DNA of 17,444 nt from an uncultured Bacilli bacterium (lineage in GTDB: Bacteria > Bacillota_I > Bacilli_A > RF39 > UBA660), in assembly GCA_934101225.1 (NCBI GenBank), contig CAKOQK010000025.1, positions 1-17,444 of the forward strand, given 5' to 3'. The notes beneath the pieces were generated by a model, which was given only the letters and a program-made list of their open reading frames with translations, was not told the DNA's origin and searched no databases. Numbering within the stretch: position 1 is the stretch's first letter; the number at the start of each line of letters is the position of its first letter. Below, in pieces: positions 13,302-17,444 of this stretch. Position numbers and translations under genes: made by a program.

Positions 13302-13328
13302 ACTAAAGCCTTTTTTAATCATAAAATA
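13302..13328 (+). promoter_or_regulatory. Sigma-K-type promoter candidate for gerE
   Basis: AC (13302-13303), exactly 16 bp, then CATAAAATA (13320-13328) matches the Bacillus sigma-K consensus (AC, 16 bp, CATANNNTA). Transcription would start near 13335, about 25 nt before the gerE GTG. In Bacillus gerE is a sigma-K gene. The elements are short, so a chance match is possible. Confidence 0.5.
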
Positions 13329-13360
13329 TAAGTGAGAAATGATGGAAAGGAAGATATTTA

Positions 13361-13564
13361 GTGGACTTAATCCTGACTAAAAGAGAAAAAGAAATTTTTA
13401 ATTTATTAATAAAAAATAAAAATACAAGAGATATTTCTAAAGAATTACATATATCTGAAAAAACAGTAAGAAATCATATATCTAATGTAATTCAAAAATT
13501 AGATTGTCAAAATAGAACTTGTGCTATATTAGAATTAATTAAATTAGGTGAAATTAATTTATAA
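13361..13564 (+). CDS. gerE: GerE, late sporulation transcription regulator
   Basis: 67 aa, a single LuxR/GerE-type helix-turn-helix with no receiver domain: LTKREKEIFNLLIKNKNTRDI, SKELHISEKTVRNHISNVIQKL, RTCAILELIKLGEINL. It follows Bacillus GerE (74 aa) almost throughout, lacking only some N-terminal residues. GerE acts late in the mother cell, turning coat genes on or off. The start is GTG with AAAGGAAG in front; no better in-frame start exists. A sigma-K-like promoter lies upstream and a strong terminator directly follows. The GerE-only length separates it from two-component regulators. Confidence 0.9.
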   Translation: MDLILTKREKEIFNLLIKNKNTRDISKELHISEKTVRNHISNVIQKLDCQNRTCAILELIKLGEINL

Positions 13565-13593
13565 GTCGTCAAACAAACGACTTATATTTTTTT
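13561..13593 (+). terminator. Terminator of gerE
   Basis: ATAAGTCGT (13561-13569) pairs perfectly with ACGACTTAT (13577-13585) around CAAACAA, followed by ATTTTTTTG. The stem includes the gerE stop codon. It isolates gerE from gerM, which must then have its own promoter or rely on read-through. Confidence 0.88.
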
Positions 13594-13620
13594 GTTAGCA
13601 TATAATTAATTGGTGGAATT

Positions 13621-14535
13621 ATGTTAAAGAATAAACTTAAAAAAAGAATATTTCTTATTATATCTTCTCTTCTAATTATTTTTATTGTCTATTTATTTCC
13701 TACAAAGAAAATAGAAACAATAAATAATGTCAAAAAAAATTATAAAGAAGCCTATATTTATTTACTTGATCAAAATAACTATGTTGCTAGAGTTAATATT
13801 ATTTTAAATGAAAATGATAATCTTAATAAAATAAAAGAAGTAGTTAACTATTTAACAATCGATGGTAATAAATCAAATCATATAAAAGAAGGATTTACTC
13901 CTATAATACCTAAAAATACCAAATTATTATCTGTTGATATCGATAATAATATTGTTAAACTAAATTTTTCTAAAGAACTACTAAATACTCCCGATAATAA
14001 AATCGATCAATTAATTTCTTCTCTAATTTACTCTATCACAAGCTTAAATAATGATTATAAATTATCCATTTATATTGAAGGAAATATTTTAACTAAGTTA
14101 CCAAATAATAAATTAATAGATCCCATATTAGATCGAAGTTATGGTATTAATAAAGTGTTTAACATAAATAATATTGTTGGAACTACCAAAACAACTATAT
14201 TCTATTTATCAAAACAAGATGACTATTACTACTATATTCCCATAACTTTAGTAAATAATGATCAAGATGATAAAATAAAAATTATTATTGAAGAAATGGC
14301 ATCTAAAAGCGTTTATAACACTAATCTAATTAGTTACATCAAAGATATAAAAAAGGCTGCCTATGAGATTAAAAATGACTGTATTGTTCTTAATTTAAAT
14401 AGCAATAACTTCTCATCTAAAGAATTAATTGAAGAAACTATTTATACGTTTAACTTATCTATTAAAGAAAACTATAACATAACTAAAGTAGTTTATTATA
14501 TTGATAATAATTTATATAATTTTTATGAAATATAA
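13621..14535 (+). CDS. gerM: GerM, sporulation/germination protein
   Basis: 304 aa. In Bacillus GerM helps assemble the SpoIIIA-SpoIIQ complex and affects spore envelope and germination. An N-terminal membrane helix (about 9-26) is followed by two GERMN-type domains (about 40-160 and 190-300). The linker ILDRSYGINKVFNINN (169-184) matches the conserved GerM linker well. There is no Cys after the helix, so it is membrane-anchored, not a lipoprotein as in Bacillus. GGTGG precedes the ATG by 4 nt. Nearness to spoIIIAH agrees with a shared role in the channel. A bidirectional terminator follows. Confidence 0.87.
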   Translation: MLKNKLKKRIFLIISSLLIIFIVYLFPTKKIETINNVKKNYKEAYIYLLDQNNYVARVNIILNENDNLNKIKEVVNYLTIDGNKSNHIKEGFTPIIPKNTKLLSVDIDNNIVKLNFSKELLNTPDNKIDQLISSLIYSITSLNNDYKLSIYIEGNILTKLPNNKLIDPILDRSYGINKVFNINNIVGTTKTTIFYLSKQDDYYYYIPITLVNNDQDDKIKIIIEEMASKSVYNTNLISYIKDIKKAAYEIKNDCIVLNLNSNNFSSKELIEETIYTFNLSIKENYNITKVVYYIDNNLYNFYEI

Positions 14536-14556
14536 AAAGCACCTCAAAGTGCTTTT
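14535..14556. terminator. Bidirectional terminator between gerM and the 99-aa gene
   Basis: AAAAGCAC (14535-14542), loop CTCAAA, GTGCTTTT (14549-14556): an 8-bp perfect stem whose ends give short T/A runs on both strands. It touches both stop codons. Confidence 0.75.
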
Positions 14557-14854
14557 ATAAATTATATTTTTTAACTTTCACATTTTCATTTTTTTGATTA
14601 TACATTTGATTTATCATCATTCTATCAAATTCTTTTGGATCAGGTGAAAGATATCTTAACAGAAGTAAATATTTAGTTTCTATAAGTTTATCTAAATAAT
14701 TATTCCCTTTGTTAGTAATAACAACTTTACATTCAACTACATCAATAAGTTCCTCCTCTATCATATAATCTAAAAGATCATAATTTGTAAGAATACAACT
14801 ATTATAACCTTTTCTTATTAATAACAACATACTACCAATCTCTAAACAATTCAT
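14555..14854 (-). CDS. Hypothetical 99-aa protein, possible winged helix
   Basis: Function not recognised. The middle part, LLDYMIEEELIDVVECKVVITNKGNNYLDKL, resembles the second half of a winged helix-turn-helix (E/EGLI then a beta wing and ITxKGxxYL), so a small DNA-binding protein is conceivable. The C-terminal 25 residues are polar and basic (NQKNENVKVKKYNL). No signal or membrane segment is clear; the N-terminal MLLLIRKG is too short. A very good GGAGGAG ribosome site precedes the ATG, which supports translation. Monocistronic between two terminators. Confidence 0.7.
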   Translation of the reverse strand: MNCLEIGSMLLLIRKGYNSCILTNYDLLDYMIEEELIDVVECKVVITNKGNNYLDKLIETKYLLLLRYLSPDPKEFDRMMINQMYNQKNENVKVKKYNL

Positions 14855-14887
14855 ATTTTCTCTCCTCCATGTAATTATATTTAGAAA

Positions 14888-14936
14888 TTAAAAAAAGTAG
14901 AAATACAACGCTTTAAAAACGTCTTTACTTCTACTT
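14888..14936 (-). terminator. Terminator of the SDR gene
   Basis: On minus: AAGTAGAA (14936-14929) pairs with TTCTACTT (14902-14895), and several further pairs extend the stem inward, ending with CG/CG; a T-run of about 7 follows (to 14888). It lies about 60 nt past the SDR stop. Confidence 0.75.
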
Positions 14937-14995
14937 CTTTTTAAATCTATAAATAAATTATACAAATAAATTTAATAAATTACAAGTATTTTTTC

Positions 14996-15727
14996 TTATT
15001 GAGCAGTATATCCGCCATCAATTGGAACAATAGCTCCTGTTATAAATGATGCTTTTTCACTTAATAAATAAACGATTAAATTAGCAATTTCGTTATCTTT
15101 TCCTAATCTTCCAATAGGCATTTGATTAGCCATAACTTCTTTCATATCAGCAGGAACTTGACTTAAAATTGGTGTATCAACGTAACCTGGTGCAACTGCA
15201 TTAATTCTAATATTATCTCTTGCATAAGTAAGAGCAAGTGATCTAGTCATTTGGTTAATTGCCCCTTTAGTAGCTGAATAAGCAAAACTCATAGTTGTAC
15301 CAACTAATCCATACATACTTGATGTATTTACAATACTTCCACCACCATTTTTAAGCATTTCAGCAATAACATATTTATTAGCTAAGAATATTCCAGTTTG
15401 ATTAACAGCAACAACCTTATTCCATTCTTCTAAACTAACTTCATGAGCCTTATTTGGTCCACCACCAATTCCAGCATTAGCAACTAAGTAATCAATATAC
15501 CCAAATTTACTTACTGTTTCCTCTACTAAAGATTTAACACTTTCTTCATTTGAAACATCACATTTAATTCCTAACGCATTTTCTCCTATATTAGATGCAA
15601 TATCTTCAACATTATCATTCCAATCTGCAAGTACAACCTTAACACCATAACCAGCTAACTTTTTAGCAGTAGCAAGACCAATACCAGATGCTCCACCAGT
15701 TATAATTGCAACTTTACTATTTTCCAT
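14996..15727 (-). CDS. SDR-family oxidoreductase (FabG-like, probably NAD-dependent)
   Basis: 243 aa, classical short-chain dehydrogenase/reductase. Nucleotide-binding TGGASGIG (10-17), then Asp35 at the end of the second strand (VVLADWN), which usually means NAD(H) rather than NADP(H). NAG (84-86), Ser137 (NTSSMYG), Tyr150 and Lys154 (YSATK) form the catalytic set, followed by PGYVDTP and the C-terminal IDGGYTAQ. The true start is at 15727, where AAGGAGAAG precedes the ATG; an upstream in-frame ATG at 15781 would add 18 residues overlapping the promoter and is unlikely. Substrate is unknown: a 3-oxoacyl, sugar-alcohol or diacetyl-type ketone are all possible. No fatty-acid synthesis neighbours are present, so fabG is not assigned. 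Single gene with its own promoter and terminator. Confidence 0.9.
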   Translation of the reverse strand: MENSKVAIITGGASGIGLATAKKLAGYGVKVVLADWNDNVEDIASNIGENALGIKCDVSNEESVKSLVEETVSKFGYIDYLVANAGIGGGPNKAHEVSLEEWNKVVAVNQTGIFLANKYVIAEMLKNGGGSIVNTSSMYGLVGTTMSFAYSATKGAINQMTRSLALTYARDNIRINAVAPGYVDTPILSQVPADMKEVMANQMPIGRLGKDNEIANLIVYLLSEKASFITGAIVPIDGGYTAQ

Positions 15728-15760
15728 TTTAATCTTCTCCTTTTCTATCCTGACAAATTT

Positions 15761-15769
15761 ATTATAACA
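15761..15769 (-). promoter_or_regulatory. Extended -10 promoter of the SDR gene
   Basis: On minus: TGTTATAAT (15769-15761), a consensus -10 with the TGn extension. The -35 region (about 15784-15789) is weak. The start would be about 27 nt before the SDR ATG. Confidence 0.6.
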
Positions 15770-15789
15770 CACAAATAACAAATTAAACT

Positions 15790-15819
15790 AAAAAAGATAA
15801 CCTAACTAGAGATTATCTT
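15790..15819 (-). terminator. Terminator of the HA-repeat gene
   Basis: On minus: AAGATAATC (15819-15811) pairs with GGTTATCTT (15803-15795), 9 bp with one T-G pair, followed by a T-run. It contains the stop codon of the upstream gene. Confidence 0.8.
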
Positions 15820-17444
15820 AACTTACTTTTATCATCTAAATTATATTTGCTTATTAATTCTTCAATACTATAACCAAATTTGTCTTTAAATTCTTCATCA
15901 TCAATATAGAAAATTTGATTTAGTTTACCATTTTCATCAATAAGATTTATTCCTAATTCCTCACTTAATTTTATTTTAGCAATAAATTCTTTTAGTGCAC
16001 TTACATGTGTAACTTGTTTATTTAATTCAGTGTCTATCTTACGCTCTAAACATATATTTTTTATTTGAGTAAAATCTTTTAATATATTAAATCTCATACC
16101 AATTTGTAAAAGCAATTTGCCTTGTTCACTTTCAATTGGGCATAAATATCTTTGATTAGTTATCCATTGACCTAAGTTTATTTTACCATTTGGATCATAA
16201 GTTACTCCATCATTGGTTTTAAATTTTGCAGGAACTTCTAAATCTCCATGTGTTTCATAATATTTTTTAGCATATTCATACATTTCTTCCCATGATAAAA
16301 ATTTATTTTTATATCGCATTCCTATTTGGGATAATAATTTGCCTTGTTCACTTTCAGGTAAACATGTTTGTCTTTGATTTGCTATCCAACATCCTAAATT
16401 TATCTTGCCATTTGGATCATAAGTTACTCCATCATTGGTTTTAAATTTTCGTGGTATTTCTAAATTTCCATACGCTTCATAATATTTTTTAGCATATTCA
16501 TACATTTCGTTCCAAGATAAAGTAGATATTTTATTTTCAAAGCGCATGCCAATTTGTGAAAGCAATTTACCTCGTTCGCTTTCAGGTAAGCATTTCTTTC
16601 TTTGTGTTGTTATCCATTGTCCTAAGTTTATCTTACCATTTGGATCATAAGTTACTCCATCATTAGTTTTAAATGTTGCAGGGATTTCTAAATTACCATA
16701 TATTTCATAATATTTTTTGACATATTCATACGTTTCTTTCCATGATAAAGTAGATATTTTATTTTCAAATCTCATACCAATTTGTAAAAGCAATTTGCCT
16801 TGTTCACTTTCAATTGGGCATAAATGTCTTTGATTAGCTATCCATTGACCTAAGTTTATCTTGCTATTTGAATCATAAGTTACTCCATCATTGGTTTTAA
16901 ACTTTCGAGGTATTTCTAAATTTCCATACGCTTCATAATATTTTTTAGCATATTCATACATTTCTTCCCATAATAAAGTAGATCTTATATTTTCAAATCT
17001 CATGCCGATTTGTAAAAGCAATTTGCCTCGTTCGCTTTCAGGAGGACATTTTTTTCTTTGATTAGCTATCCATTTTCCTAAATTTATTTTTCCGTTTGGA
17101 TCATAAGTAGCTCCATCATTGGTTTTAAATTTTTGAGGTATTTCTAAATCTCCATATGCTTCATAATATTTTTTAGCATATTCATACATTTCTTTCCATG
17201 ATAAAGTAGATATTTTATTTTCAAATCTCATGCCTATTTGGGAAAGTAATTTGCCTCGTTCGATTTCAGGATAACATAAATGTCTTTGATTTCTTATCCA
17301 TTGACCTAAGTTTATTTTACCATTTGGATCATAAGTAGCTCCATCATTAGTTTTAAATTTTGCAGGAATTTCTAAATCTCCATGTGTTTCATAATATTTT
17401 TTAGCATATTCATACATTTCGTTCCATAATAAAGTAGATATTTT
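15813..17444 (-). CDS. Helicase-associated (HA) repeat protein, 5' end outside the window
   Basis: The reading frame is open to the window edge (codons K-I-S-T-L-L-W-N-E before the first visible Met at 17417), so this is a 3' fragment of at least 543 codons. It holds six tandem repeats of the pattern W-x-E-MYEYAKKYYE-x-YG-x-LEIP, FKTNDG, NGKINLGQWI-x-NQR, ESE-x-GKLL-x-QIGMRF. This fits the helicase-associated (HA) domain, a small helical module often found behind DEAD/DEAH helicases. A non-repeat tail of about 90 residues follows (ICLERKIDTELNKQ, YSIEELISKYNLDD). Whether a helicase domain lies upstream cannot be seen. Nucleic-acid binding is inferred from the family. Confidence 0.8.
   Translation of the reverse strand, partial: KISTLLWNEMYEYAKKYYETHGDLEIPAKFKTNDGATYDPNGKINLGQWIRNQRHLCYPEIERGKLLSQIGMRFENKISTLSWKEMYEYAKKYYEAYGDLEIPQKFKTNDGATYDPNGKINLGKWIANQRKKCPPESERGKLLLQIGMRFENIRSTLLWEEMYEYAKKYYEAYGNLEIPRKFKTNDGVTYDSNSKINLGQWIANQRHLCPIESEQGKLLLQIGMRFENKISTLSWKETYEYVKKYYEIYGNLEIPATFKTNDGVTYDPNGKINLGQWITTQRKKCLPESERGKLLSQIGMRFENKISTLSWNEMYEYAKKYYEAYGNLEIPRKFKTNDGVTYDPNGKINLGCWIANQRQTCLPESEQGKLLSQIGMRYKNKFLSWEEMYEYAKKYYETHGDLEVPAKFKTNDGVTYDPNGKINLGQWITNQRYLCPIESEQGKLLLQIGMRFNILKDFTQIKNICLERKIDTELNKQVTHVSALKEFIAKIKLSEELGINLIDENGKLNQIFYIDDEEFKDKFGYSIEELISKYNLDDKSKLR
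16070..17426 (-). repeat. Six tandem 228-bp coding repeats (HA modules)
   Basis: Repeat units begin at Trp codons ending at 17426, 17198, 16970, 16742, 16514 and 16292. Spacing is exactly 228 bp (76 codons) except one 222-bp unit (16514 to 16292, two codons fewer near QIGMRYKNKFLSW). Units are nearly identical in protein and clearly similar in DNA, pointing to recent duplication or gene conversion. More units may lie beyond the edge. Confidence 0.92.

Noticed and set aside
13599..13606. CATATAAT upstream of gerM as a sigma-E or sigma-A -10
   Set aside because: The start site would fall on or inside the gerM ribosome site (13612-13616), leaving almost no leader, and no -35 has suitable spacing.
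15728..15781. 18-residue N-terminal extension of the SDR
   Set aside because: It would be translated from within the extended -10 promoter region. The ATG at 15727 has a strong ribosome site and begins at the expected distance before TGGASGIG.
16070..17426. Regular repeats as a CRISPR array
   Set aside because: The period is 228 bp, the repeats are coding in one open frame, and there are no short unique spacers.

Overview
The window is strongly AT-rich DNA of a low-GC Bacillota, most likely an uncultured gut-type lineage of class Bacilli (Erysipelotrichales or a relative). The evidence is the division pair sepF-divIVA, engB, recU, a class A PBP, the dnaD-nth pair, and the sporulation genes spoIIIAH, gerE and gerM. 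TGA is used as a stop (end of the LRR gene and of the ABC transporter), so the mycoplasma genetic code does not apply. Assignment below class level is inference.

Layout. 1-949 (minus): sepF then divIVA, without the ylmG/ylmH genes usually found between them. 950-1661: no long gene, but two compact items: (i) an apparently undescribed type I toxin-antitoxin locus, made of a 30-codon hydrophobic peptide gene on plus and a convergent antisense RNA of about 117 nt on minus, each with its own promoter and terminator; (ii) tRNA-Arg(TCT) on minus. 1662-4284 (minus): engB, a cytoplasmic LRR protein and a 91-aa protein, tightly packed. 4413-7758 (plus): recU and a class A penicillin-binding protein, ending at a shared bidirectional terminator. 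7780-10117 (minus): cca, dnaD, nth. The recU-pbp / nth-dnaD arrangement resembles the conserved Bacillus neighbourhood.

10164-12425 (minus) is an accessory bacteriocin-type operon: a C39-peptidase ABC exporter followed, with overlapping stop/start codons, by two tiny genes too short for ordinary gene calling. Both encode peptides with a matching 12-residue double-glycine leader, followed by mature parts of 31 and 38 residues with GxxxG motifs. This looks like a two-peptide (class IIb-like) bacteriocin or a secreted signal pair. No immunity gene is recognised.

12426-14535 (plus): a 257-bp spacer, a 19-codon amphipathic peptide gene, then spoIIIAH, gerE and gerM. A sequence fitting the sigma-K consensus (AC, 16 bp, CATANNNTA) precedes gerE. 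SpoIIIAH and GerM belong to the same mother-cell/forespore channel assembly in Bacillus, so the clustering is meaningful. 14555-17444 (minus): a 99-aa unknown, an SDR oxidoreductase, and the 3' part of a gene with six near-identical helicase-associated (HA) repeats that runs off the window edge.
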